Of a DNA stretch of 64,000 nt, positions 22,441 through 34,002 are shown in pieces. The stretch lies in the NCBI GenBank assembly GCA_963693305.1, contig OY855907.1:32165301-32229300 (forward strand), given 5' to 3'. A model generated the notes under the pieces. That model was given only the letters and a program-made list of their open reading frames with translations. It ran no database searches and was not told where the DNA came from. Origin of the DNA: Meandrina meandrites (lineage: Eukaryota; Cnidaria; Anthozoa; Scleractinia; Meandrinidae). The position numbers and the translations under genes are program-made. Every line of letters begins with the position of its first letter. The stretch's first letter is position 1.

Positions 22441-25400
22441 TAACTCTCACAACTTCCAAACCCAACACAACTTCCACAACCAGCACAACTCCCACAACTC
22501 CCACAACCACCACAACCCCCACAACCAACACAACCCCCACAACTGGCACAACTCCCACAACCAGCACACCTCCCACACCTCCCACAAACACCACAACTCC
22601 CACAACCACCACAACTCCCACAACCAGCACAACCAACACAACTCCCACAACCAACACAACTCCCACAACCAGCACAACTAACACAACCCCCACAACCAAC
22701 ACAACTCCCACAACCAGCACAACTAACACAACCCCCACAACTAACACAACCACCACAACTCCCACAACCAGCACAACCTCCACAACCAACACAACTCCCA
22801 CAACCAACATAACCCCCACAACCAGAGGGGTGTCGAATGGTAAATGCGAGACTCTGCGAGACGGCGAGACTGATACATTTTCTGCGAGCCCGAGACTTCC
22901 TTAGCATTGAAAAAGAAATAGAGATCCGAGAAGGCTCCCCATAAAAATACGAGACGACGAGATCCCTGGAATTTGGCTTAAATTTTGCGAGACGCGCATT
23001 TTTTGAAGGACCATTCACCACCCCTAACCAGCACAACCAACACAACTCCCACAACCAGCACAACTCCCACAACCAACACAACCCCCACAACTAGCACAAC
23101 CAACACAACCCCCACAACCAGCACAACCAACACAACTCCCACAACCAGCACAACCAACACAACTCCCACAACCAACACAACTCCCACAACCAACACAATT
23201 CCCACAACCACCACAACTCCCACAACCAACACAACTCCCACAACCAGCACAACTCCCACAACCACCACAACCAACACAACTCCCACAACCAGCACAACTA
23301 ACACAACCAGCACACCTCCCACACCTCCCACAAACACCACAACTCCCACAACCAGCACAAACCCCACAACCAGCACAACTCCCACAACCAGCACAACCAA
23401 CACAACTCCCACAACCAACACAATTCCCACAACTCCCACAACCAACATAACTCCCACAACCAGCACAACTCCCACAACCACCACAGCCAACACAACTCCC
23501 ACAACCCCCACAACCAACACAACCCCCACAACCAGCACAACTCCCACAACCACCACAACCAACACAACCCCCACAACCACCACAACTCCCACAACCACCA
23601 CAACCAACACAACTCCCACAACCAACACAACTCCCACAACCACCACAACCCCCACACCCAACACAACTCCCACAACCACCACAACCAACACAACTCCAAC
23701 AACCAACACAACTCCCACAACCACCACAACCAACACAACTCCCACAACCAACACAACTCCAACAACCACCACAACCCCCACAACTCCCACAACCACCACA
23801 ACCCCCACAACCAACACAACTCCCACAACCAACACAACTCCCACAACCACCACAACTAACACAACCCCCACAACCAACACAACTCCCACTACAACTAACA
23901 CAACCACCACAACCACCACAACTCCCACAACCAGCACAACTCCCACAACAAACACAACCCCCACAACCACCACCACTCCCACAACCACCACAACTCCCAC
24001 AACCAACACAATTCCCACAACCACCACAACTCCCACAACCAACACAACTCCCACAACCAGCACAACTCCCACAACCAGCACAACCAACACAACTCCCACA
24101 ACCAGCACAACTAACACAACCCCCACAACCACCACAACCATCACAACTCCCACAACCAGCACAACTCCCACAACCACCACAACCCCCACAACCACCACAA
24201 CTCCCACAACCACCACAACCAACACAACTCCCACAACCCCCACAACCAACAACACTCCCACAACCCCCACACCCAACACAACTCCCACAACCACCACAAC
24301 CACCACAACTCCCACAACCAACACAACTTCCACAACCCCCACAACCAACACAACTCCCACAACCACCACAACCCCCACAACCAACACAACTCCCACAACC
24401 ACCACAACTCCCACAACCAACACAACTCCCACAACCAGCACAACTAACACAACCAACACAACTCCCACAACCAACACAACTCCCACAACCAACACAACCC
24501 CCACAACCGACACAACTCCCACAACCACCACAACCCCCACAACCAACACAACTCCCACAACCAACACAACCCCCACAACTCCCACAACCACCACAACCCC
24601 CACAACTCCCACAACCACCACAACCCCCACAACCAACACAACTCCCACAACCAACACAACTCCCACAACCAGCACAACTAACACAACCCCCACAACCAAC
24701 ACAACTCCCACTACAACTAACACAACCACCACAACCACCACAACTCCCACAACCAGCACAACTCCCACAACCAACACAACTCCCACAACCAGCACAACTC
24801 CCACAACCAGCACAACTCCCACAACCAACACAACTCCCACAACCAGCACAACTCCCACAACCACCACAACTCCCACAACCAACACAACTCCCACAACCAG
24901 CACAACTCCCACAACCAGCACAACCAACACAACTCCCACAACCAGCACAACTAACACAACCCCCACAACCAACACAACTCCCACAACCCCCACAACCAAC
25001 ACAACCCCCACAACCACCACAACCATCACAACTCCCACAACCAGCACAACTCCCACAACCAGCACAACCCCCACAACCACCACAACTCCCACAACCACCA
25101 CAACTCCCACAACCAACACAACTCCCACAACCAGCACAACTAACACAACCAACACAACTCCCACAACCAACACAACTCCCACAACCAACACAACCCCCAC
25201 AACCGACACAACTCCCACAACCACCACAACCCCCACAACCAACACAACTCCCACAACCACCACAACCCCCACAACCAACACAACTCCCACAACCACCACA
25301 ACTCCCACAACCAACACAACTCCCACAACCAGCACAACTAACACAACCAACACAACTCCCACAACCAACACAACTCCCACAACCAACACAACCCCCACAA

Positions 25401-26725
25401 CCGACACAACTCCCACAACCACCACAACCCCCACAACCAACACAACTCCCACAACCACCACAACCCCCACAACCAACACAACTCCCACAACCAACACAAC
25501 CCCCACAACTCCCACAACCACCACAACCCCCACAACTCCCACAACCACCACAACCCCCACAACCAACACAACTCCCACAACCAACACAACTCCCACAACC
25601 AGCACAACTAACACAACCCCCACAACCAACACAACTCCCACTACAACTAACACAACCACCACAACCACCACAACTCCCACAACCAGCACAACTCCCACAA
25701 CCAACACAACCCCCACAACCACCACCACTCCCACAACCACCACAACTCCCACAACCAACACAATTCCCACAACCACCACAACTCCCACAACCAACACAAG
25801 TCCCACAACCAGCACAACTCCCACAACCAGCACAACCAACACAACTCCCACAACCAGCACAACTAACACAACCCCCACAACCAACACAACTCCCACAACC
25901 CCCACAACCAACACAACCCCCACAACCACCACAACCATCACAACTCCCACAACCAGCACAACTCCCACAACCAGCACAACCCCCACAACCACCACAACTC
26001 CCACAACCACCACAACCAACACAACTCCCACAACCCCCACAACCAACAACACTCCCACAACCACCACAACCCCCACACCCAACACAACTCCCACAACCAC
26101 CACAACCAACACAACTCCCACAACCACCACAACCAACACAACTCTTACAACCAACACAACTTCCACAACCCCCACAACCAACACAACTCCCACAACCACC
26201 ACAACCCCCACAACCAACACAACTCCCACAACCACCACAACTCCCACAACCAACACAACTCCCACAACCAGCACAACTAACACAACCAACACAACTCCCA
26301 CAACCAACACAACCCCCACAACCGACACAACTCCCACAACCACCACAACCCCCACAACCAACACAACTCCCACAACCACCACAACCCCCACAACCAACAC
26401 AACTCCCACAACCAACACAACCCCCACAACCAACACAACTCCCACAACCACTACAACTAACACAACCCCCACAACCAACACAACCCCCACAACCACCACA
26501 ACTCCCACAACCAGCACAATTCCCACAACCAACACAACCCCCACAACCACCACAACTCCCACAACTCCCACAACCACCACAACCAACACAACTCCCACAA
26601 CCAACACAACTCCCACAACCAGCACATTACGCCCACAACCAACACATTACGCCCACAACCAACACAACTCCCACAACCAACACAACCAGCACAACCCCCA
26701 CAACCAACACAACTCCCGCAACCTC
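22441..26725 (+). repeat. Minisatellite array, left arm
   Basis: Tandem, imperfect copies of 12- and 18-bp units such as CACAACTCCCACAACCAA and CACAACCCCCACAACCAG run for about 4.3 kb. Longer units recur: TCCCACTACAACTAAC appears near 23886, 24709 and 25636, showing higher-order units of roughly 0.8-0.9 kb. The period is a multiple of three, so most frames are open by construction and the very long ORFs are not evidence of genes. Confidence 0.95.
22826..23025. mobile_element. 200-bp MITE inserted in the array
   Basis: Unique sequence starting AGGGGTGTCGAATGGT and ending ACCATTCACCACCCCT interrupts the array, flanked by AACCAG on both sides. The interior has repeated GCGAGAC words. Confidence 0.6.
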
Positions 26726-26749
26726 TTCTCAAGTGAGTGTGGCTGAATT

Positions 26750-27251
26750 GTGCCTGTTAGTTTGGTTTATTCTTGTTAATATCGCTGTTTTAGTGTTACA
26801 TAAGTATGGAGGCGAGGTTTGATTCCCTTGCTAAGCTAGCGGGCTGGGATTTCTCCTTACCATTAATATTTGTGATTGTTTTTGTTCTTTTTTAAAGTGC
26901 CTATGAAGTAAAAAAAAATTTTGCCCAGTTTGCTTGTTTATATCTTAATTAAAACGAATTTGTGGGTTTAAGCGATCAGAAGCGCATTCGTTTCGATATT
27001 TTGGACCTCAAAGTTTGGATTTCGCAAGCCGAAGCGGTTCCATTTTCGCTCGGCCAAAATGCTCAGATTACACAGGAAGTGACATCGTTGGTGGTGCAGA
27101 AAACGATAGCACTATGGTGGACAAGAGAGCAAAGAGAGGAGGAACGAATTATTGTGCGGCCGGTGGCCCCAATAAAGTGAACTGTTCAAGTAGAACTGGA
27201 ACACCGGGAATGTCAATGCGGCCTGTCGGTCGATTAACCCGCACAGTGTAA
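26750..27251. other. Start of the foldback spacer, no gene seen
   Basis: AT-rich unique sequence between the left array and the palindrome. Short open frames only. Confidence 0.4.
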
Positions 27252-27665
27252 TCACAGGCAGACCAAGCGATGGCCTTGTTAATGATATGCAACAGTCATT
27301 CTCGGTTTGACTCAAACGATCGTAATGCCCCATAAATCGCTGAATTTGAGATCTTTTGTTCCTAAATTACAATAAACTATAAGCCAGATAAATAAAGATC
27401 ACTTTCCTAATGTTGATTGTCTATTTTTTGCGAGCTTTAGTGTGGTTTTGGGACGATTATTTAATAATTCCTCACTAATCGTCCCAAAACCACACTAAAG
27501 CTCGCAAAAATAGACAATCAACATTAGGCAAGTGATCTTTATTTATCTCGCTTATAGTTTATTGTAATTTAGGAACAAAAGATCTCAAATTCAGCGATTT
27601 ATGGGGCATTACGATCGTTTGAGTCAAACCGAGAACCGAGAATCGCTTGGTCTGCCTGTGCTGTA
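27252..27665. repeat. Near-perfect palindrome of about 410 bp
   Basis: The left arm from CACAGGCAGACCAAGCGAT through TTTTGGGACGAT is followed by a loop of about 20 bases at 27459 and the complementary arm to TCGCTTGGTCTGCCTGTG. Arms are about 200 bp with only a few differences. It sits near the middle of the foldback spacer and could form a large hairpin. Confidence 0.85.
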
Positions 27666-28562
27666 ATCACGAGTTATAGGCATTCTTAAAACGTATTGCT
27701 CCGGATAAAGGGTTAAACACACCATAGGGCTAACTTGCAATAAGGAGAAATGCCTTGTAGGGGTAATTTTCGGTTTCGTGCAGTAAGAAAGACTAAAAGT
27801 ACTAGTCTTTGGTTCGCAGAATTATCTCGCCGTCTAAAAGTTTAAATATGTCACGTTACACTCAAATTCTCTCACGCTTCGGAAAATATTACCACATTCT
27901 CCACAAAAACACCGTTACAATGAAAGCGAGCTACTGATCGACACTAGTATTGAAACCACCAATCATTAAATAATCATGAATAACTATGAGGATAAGTGTA
28001 AACGGAAAGTACACAAGCTACCAGCGCTCGAGTTTCGAAGCTTATTGTGGATCCAGTCTCATAAATCGAAGCCAGTCGATATATCCACAATAAAGATCGC
28101 TGTTTTCAGCACAAGCTCATCCTTCACTAGTAATTCATTTCAGGGAATTTCTCATTCGAATCTAATTCGCCAAACTTCGATCGTCCTCGTCGAGCCAACG
28201 TTTGTATGATAGAGCGCTAGCGGCCTTCAGTTGGACAGGTACAACTGCACTTCCATTAGTGCCAATGGTTTTTTATCGCATATTTCGTTGAGAGATTCTT
28301 TCTGCTTGAAACACGTTCTGCCAAGTCCGCAGATGACTACATATCGTCCTTTTTGGATATGGTTTCGCTTTTTGGACGAAAAAGCAGCAGCTATCTCAGC
28401 TGAAGTAGCGAAATTCACTGTAAATCAACAGAAATCAAAGTGTAAACAAATCCGTGGAACCACCTCCACGTCATTTGAGCCAAACTCGTTCCCAGGCTCT
28501 GGAACCACTGTTTTGACTAAAAAGGCCACTTTAGACGAAAAAAAGTCCGATTTCTCTCTCTT

Positions 28563-29539
28563 TAGCCTGCGAATACAGCCGCCTCTCATTCGCTCCCGCT
28601 ACTACGTGCGAAACGCGAAGAGAGACGTCTGCGATTCACGGCCAAAAATTCCATACTGATGACGTTAACCGCTAATTAGATTTCTGGAATATAATTACAA
28701 CACACGCAGTTGGTCTCGCATAATTATGTCTTCATTTTCAGTTGCCCATTGCTAGCTCACTGCACGTAGAATAGATTCATTGAATTATTATAGATTGAAC
28801 ACAAACACTTTCGAGGCAGTCAAGGACGTCCAAACAGCGGGCAACTTTGTCGCAAAAATCCCTATACGAGTTGCACACTAGCTAAGATTTCAAAAACGAA
28901 GCTGTGAAATCTAAGTGGTCCTAAATGATAACGATCGCAACACTTGTTTAGTAAATCTCTTTTATTCTTTTCTCTACCCACTGTTCATTGAATTCTGTTT
29001 GTCTGTAGCATTTATGCTTCGTAACCGTACTTTCAGATTATTCGTATTTCATATTTTGTTGGCTGTACCTTTTGTGATTTTGTCGGCTGCCTATGTGCCC
29101 GGGCTATGTGTCAACACTGATAAAACTCACGGGTGTCAGAATTTATCTAAATGTTTTAAAATGGCAGTGGCAGTGGCGAATCCGTCCTGAACGTCTTTGA
29201 GGTCGTTCATGAACCATTCTTGCTTTTCTCTTCCAATAAGGTATGAAGTGAGAAATCAGAGAAATGTAAGTTGTAAGTTATTGCTCCGGTGTATCTTCAT
29301 AATCCTGCCGCCCGCCACCCGGTGTACTTTTGGTCCACAATAACACCTGGCGTCGACCCGGCGTTATATTTCACATACATTATGCAAATTACCCAGTTGA
29401 CCAATAAGCGCTCCTGTCCGGATGCCGGACAGATTTACGTCATCAGTATGGAATTTCTTGCCGCGAATCGCAGACGTCTCTCTTCGCGTTTCGCACGTAG
29501 TAGCGGGAGCGAATGAGAGGCGGCTGTATTCGCAGGCTA
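28563..29539. mobile_element. Non-autonomous element with 103-bp inverted termini
   Basis: TAGCCTGCGAATACAGCCGC at 28563-28665 is repeated inverted at 29437-29539 with few changes. The 770-bp interior has no supported gene. It lies in the foldback spacer. Confidence 0.65.
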
Positions 29540-29775
29540 CTCTCTCTTTGACATTATCATTTTTTGGCGTTTTGAAAAGTAGACATAATGAGCTACCAAA
29601 AACAGCAAAAAAAAATTTACTTCATAGGTACTTTAAGGAATTTCATTCCTTTTTCATGCAGTTTTGACCTGAGAGAATTGCACTTCGCCCTTAGGACTAC
29701 CAAAATACAGAAAACTTTTCGAATTCCCAAAAGCAAAGAAAAAAAAACAACCACATTCAGCCACACTCACTTAAA

Positions 29776-31842
29776 CTGAGTTGTGTTGAATGTGGGAGTA
29801 TACCGATTGTGGGAGTTGTGCCGGTTGTGGAAGTTGTGGAAGTTGTGTTGGTTGTGAAAGTTGTGTTGGTTGTGGCAGTTGTGTTGGTTGTGGGGGTTGT
29901 GCTGGTTGTGGGAGTTGTGGCAGTGGTGTTGGTTGTGGGGGTTGTGCTGGTTGTGGCAGTTGTGGGGGTTGTGCTGGTTGTGTTGGTTGTGGGAGTTGTG
30001 GTGGTTGTGTTGGTTGTGGGAGTTGTGTTGGTTGTGGGAGCTGTGTTGGTTGTGGGAGTTGTGTTGGTTGTGGGGGTTGTGTTGGTTGTGGGAGTTGTGT
30101 GGGTTTTGGGGGTTGTGTTGGTTGTGGGGGTTGTGGGAGTTGTGCTGGTTGTGGGGGTTGTGTGGGCTGTGGGAGGTCTGGTGGTTGTGCTGGTTGTGGT
30201 GGTTGTGTTGGTTGTCGGGGTTGTGTGGGTTGTGCTGTTTGTGGAAGTTGTGCTGATTGCGTTGGTTGTGGGGGTTGTGTTGGTTGTGGGGGTTGTGTTG
30301 GTTGTGGAAGTTGTGGTGGTTGTGGGAGTTGTGGTGGTTGTGGGAGTTGCACGTTGGTTGTGTTGGTTGTGGGAGTTGTGGTGCTTGTGTTGGTTGTGGG
30401 GGTTGTGGGAGTTGTGTTGGTTGTGGGAGTTGTGTTGGTTGTGGGGGTTGTGTTGGTTGTGGGGGTTGTGGGAGTTGTGGTGGTTGTGGGGGTTGTGCTG
30501 GTTGTGGGAGTTGTGTTGGTTGTGGGGGTTGTGGGAGTTGTGTTGGTTGTGGGAGTTGTGGTGGTTGTGTTGGTTGTGGGGGTTGTGTTGGTTGTGGGGG
30601 TTGTGTTGGTTGTGGGAGTTGTGTTGGTTGTGGGGGTTGTGCTGGTTGTGGGAGTTGTGTTGGTAATGTGTTGGTTGTGGGAGTTGTGTTGTTTGTGGGA
30701 GTTGTGTTGGTTGTGGTGGTTGTGGGAGTTGTGGGGGTTGTGGGGGTTGTGGGGGTTGTGTTGGTTGTGGGGGTTGTGGGAGTTGTGGTGGTTGTGGGGG
30801 TTGTGCTGGTTGTGGGAGTTGTGTTGGTTGTGGGAGTTGTGTTGGTTGTGGGAGTTGTGGTGGTTGTGTTGGTTGTGGGGAGTTGTGTTGGTTGTGGGAG
30901 TTGTGTTGATTGTGGGAGTTGTGTTGGTTGTGTTGGTTGTGGGAGTTGTGTTGGTTGTGGTGGTTGTGTTGGTTGTGGGAGTTGTGGTGGTTGTGGGAGT
31001 TGCACGTTGGTTGTGTTGGTTGTGGGAGTTGTGGTGCTTGTGTTGGTTGTGGGGGTTGTGGGAGTTGTGTTGGTTGTGGGAGTTGTGTTGGTTGTGGGGG
31101 TTGTGTTGGTTGTGGGGGTTGTGGGAGTTGTGGTGGTTGTGGGGGTTGTGCTGGTTGTGGGAGTTGTGTTGGTTGTGGGGGTTGTGGGAGTTGTGTTGGT
31201 TGTGGGAGTTGTGGTGGTTGTGTTGGTTGTGGGGGTTGTGTTGGTTGTGGGGGTTGTGTTGGTTGTGGGAGTTGTGTTGGTTGTGGGGGTTGTGCTGGTT
31301 GTGGGAGTTGTGTTGGTAATGTGTTGGTTGTGGGAGTTGTGTTGTTTGTGGGAGTTGTGTTGGTTGTGGTGGTTGTGGGAGTTGTGGGGGTTGTGGGGGT
31401 TGTGGGGGTTGTGTTGGTTGTGGGGGTTGTGGGAGTTGTGGTGGTTGTGGGGGTTGTGCTGGTTGTGGGAGTTGTGTTGGTTGTGGGAGTTGTGTTGGTT
31501 GTGGGAGTTGTGGTGGTTGTGTTGGTTGTGGGGAGTTGTGTTGGTTGTGGGAGTTGTGTTGATTGTGGGAGTTGTGTTGGTTGTGTTGGTTGTGGGAGTT
31601 GTGTTGGTTGTGGTGGTTGTGTTGGTTGTGGGAGTTGTGCTGGTTGTGGGAGTTGTGCTGGTTGTGGGGCTGGGTTGTGCTGGTTGTGGGGGTTGTGGTG
31701 GTTGTGGGAGTTGTGCTGATTGTGGGAGTTGTGTTGGTTTTGGGGGTTGTGTTGGTTGTGGGAGTTGTGCTGGTTGTGGGGGTTGTGTTGGTTATATGGG
31801 GATGTGTTGGTTGTGGGGGTTGTGTTGGTTGTGGGCGTTGTG
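29776..31842 (-). repeat. Minisatellite array, right arm (inverted)
   Basis: The same family as the left array in reverse complement, GGTTGTGGGAGTTGTGTT. It contains a tandem duplication of about 654 bp: the marker GAGTTGCACGTTGG occurs at 30346 and 31000, and GGTAATGTGTTGG at 30661 and 31315, with near-identical sequence between. Long ORFs here follow from the repeat period. Confidence 0.95.
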
Positions 31843-31973
31843 CTGCGTTTTATTCACATTTTATGTGGCAGCTGAGAGGTTTTGTGGTGTCATTAAATCA
31901 AAGTGTTTGTGTGTCTCCAGAGTAGAACATCTCTGCAGCTCCCTATTTGTCTTCACAGGAAAAATGTGTGCCT

Positions 31974-32045
31974 TAAAATATACCGGTTGTGGTAGTTGTG
32001 CACAACCCCAAGCACAACCGTTTTAAGTCTATCAAGAAACGTGCC
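31974..32045 (-). repeat. Right 72-bp terminal inverted repeat
   Basis: Exact complement of 22230-22301. Outer flanks (CTATACCT left, ACATTTGT right) do not match as a target duplication. Confidence 0.8.
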
Positions 32046-32526
32046 ACATTTGTGTAATTATGCCGGAAAACACTTCTTCCCCACCCCGTCCCCCCGAAAA
32101 ATTGTTTCCACACCATGCATCCGATTGGTTGTTGGATACAGCTACACGTCTACGTCCACGAAGGCTACACAATGATGGTCACTTCCGCGAAAAAAAAAAT
32201 AAAAAAAGACAGCGCACCCACTGGTACCAAGTAATGCTCGAACAGCAGGCAGCTACATCCAATGATAAAATTATTTGATATTTTGGAGTTACTTGCGCTC
32301 AAAACGACGAAGTCACCAAAATATAATTCCTTCGGCACCGATTTTTTTCTTATTTGAAAAACTGGCACGACAAGTTAAAAATTTACTGCAAAATCGGTCT
32401 GTTAATTATGCCACAAAGTTGGACTATTATGCCGGCAATTTGCCCGATACTCAAGCTATAGTATTGTGACTGTGTGACTCAAATTGCGCAGAATTATGCT
32501 GGGATAATGTGTCAATTCTATTCCAG

Positions 32527-32745
32527 TTTCTTCAGATCTCAAGGCGAACACCCTCAGGGCATCACCTCTAAACAGGGTCTAATCTCACCGGCTTGTACAA
32601 TTCGTGCGTGGCCGTCTGAAGAGCACGTGACCACAACCTTGGGGGGTTGGGAGGGTCTCTAAACGTGAAACACGCTGGTGTCGTGGTAACCACTGAAAAC
32701 GGTGACTGGTGGCTGTACACAAAGGTCCAGGATACGGAGAATCAA
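32527..32745 (+). pseudogene. Dead exon of the LRAT-like gene family
   Basis: After a TATTCCAG acceptor-like site the DNA matches exon 2 of gene B: CATCACCTCTAAACAGGG, GAGCACGTGACCA, GCTGGTGTCGTGGTAACCAC and GAGAATCAAGT at the donor position. Small insertions and deletions and a stop break the frame. The downstream exon with the catalytic cysteine was not found. It is the upstream member of a three-member tandem family. Confidence 0.7.
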
Positions 32746-32999
32746 GTCGATCATTTCACCCAGTTTTCCATTTTGTATTAGCTTGGAGGCATGTTGCATA
32801 TTGGTTCAATGGTTGCTGCGTTACCGACTCCGGAATGAGCGGTACAGGTACGAAAGCCGGCCACAGTCATTGCGTTGTATCTTAGGATATGGAAACTTCA
32901 CTCTAACAGTGCCTCAGCGGGCCTTACCCATAAGAGTAAACGGGTACAGGAGACTTACTGGGGAAAACTCACAAGAACGTAGGCAGGATTTACCTGAGA

Positions 33000-33640
33000 T
33001 GGTATTTATCTTCTTCCAAAGCTCAAGTATTGAACTGTGAGTGCTTTGAATGATGATTTACCGTACGACGATTTACTCGCTTAAATTTTAGTAGCCTGCG
33101 TCGCAGACAGTCTAAACTATACCCAGGATTATGTGACACGTCCGGCTGCGGGAAACAGCAGTCAAGATACTGCAAAATGTTGTGTTCTAGCTGTACTACT
33201 AATGGTCGATAAAAATAACACAACTTTCCAAAACTCGATGAATTCAATTCTAGTTCCAGCGGGTGGAAAGTGCTTCTAGCACCGTCTTTTGTAAAACGCT
33301 TACAGATTCCAAAGTTCTATACATGACTACAAACGGATCCAACGGCTTAAACTAAACCAATTTTGGTCAAGTCGAAGCTTATTGCAAGAACTTTGACATC
33401 AAATATGGCGTCCACACGTTTTCACAATTTGCAATTGGCAGTGGAAATCTTGGTGCTTTCGGGTGTTTTCAAAAAACGATCGACTCCTCGAGAAGTCTTA
33501 TTCTTTTTATATACGTCTCTCTTTGTGCGGTAACTATACTAAACGAATCTTTTTAAAACTATTTTAAATCAAGGTACATGTAACACTTATTTCTGATGCC
33601 CTATTGTCTTTATAACAACTTGTGATTGGTTCGTTTTTGT
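33000..33640. repeat. Diverged duplicate of 16.23-16.94 kb
   Basis: See the partner copy; shared blocks are in the same order and orientation. It ends just before the promoter-like elements of gene A. Confidence 0.6.
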
Positions 33641-33648
33641 GATAGTAA

Positions 33649-33667
33649 TGACGTCGGAGCTATAAAA
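33649..33667 (+). promoter_or_regulatory. Candidate core promoter of gene A
   Basis: TGACGTCG (CRE-like, 33649-33656) is followed by TATAAAA (33661-33667), about 340 bp before the gene A start codon. The duplication that made unit B starts at 33771, downstream of this site, so gene B did not inherit it. Confidence 0.4.
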
Positions 33668-34002
33668 CAGAAGCCGAGGCTACATGTGTGGTTTACAAAT
33701 ACTGCCGTATTGTAATTGTGTCCGCTAACCCATAAATGTGTCAGCTTCACACTAAACTGGCTAACCAGCACTGATAAATTTATCTCAAGCCAAACTCACA
33801 ACAAGGATAAAATTTTATTCATCATCGCTGGAGTGGTTTTAACAGCGGTTTTAGTTGTGATACTTGACCCGTGAAATAGTAACTAAACTTTCAGATACTA
33901 TTAGCCACTAGTTCCATTGTTTTCTTTTGTTTTGTTTCTTTTGTCTATCACGAACAAAGACAGAGACAAGTGTGATTGACCGCTGAAACAAAAATTGCGC
34001 GT

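Larger units (their letters stand above)
22230..32045. mobile_element. Giant foldback-like inverted structure with minisatellite arms
   Basis: The outer 72 bp (22230-22301) starting GGCACGTTTCTTGATAGACT are exactly repeated inverted at 31974-32045. Inside the left end lies a plus-strand CACAACC-type array (22.44-26.73 kb); inside the right end lies the same array reverse-complemented (29.78-31.84 kb). The inner array borders also match inverted (AAGTGAGTGTGGCTGAAT at about 26734 and its complement at about 29757). This is the plan of Drosophila foldback elements, whose long inverted repeats are built of tandem short units. No matching target duplication flanks it and no transposase was found in the 3-kb spacer, so mobility is inferred. 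Confidence 0.6.

Noticed and set aside
22985..26746. 1253-codon Thr/Pro/Asn/Ser-rich plus-strand ORF, mucin-like
   Set aside because: It lies entirely on a minisatellite whose period is a multiple of three. The opposite strand is also open for 1215 codons, and the start lies in an inserted MITE. Openness is expected without selection.
29767..32026. Several long Cys/Gly- or Val-rich ORFs on both strands
   Set aside because: Products of the inverted minisatellite array; all frames are open by repeat arithmetic.
33971..34000. tRNA or rRNA genes across the window
   Set aside because: No cloverleaf with paired A and B boxes or rRNA core sequence was recognised; isolated GGTTCGA words lack partners.
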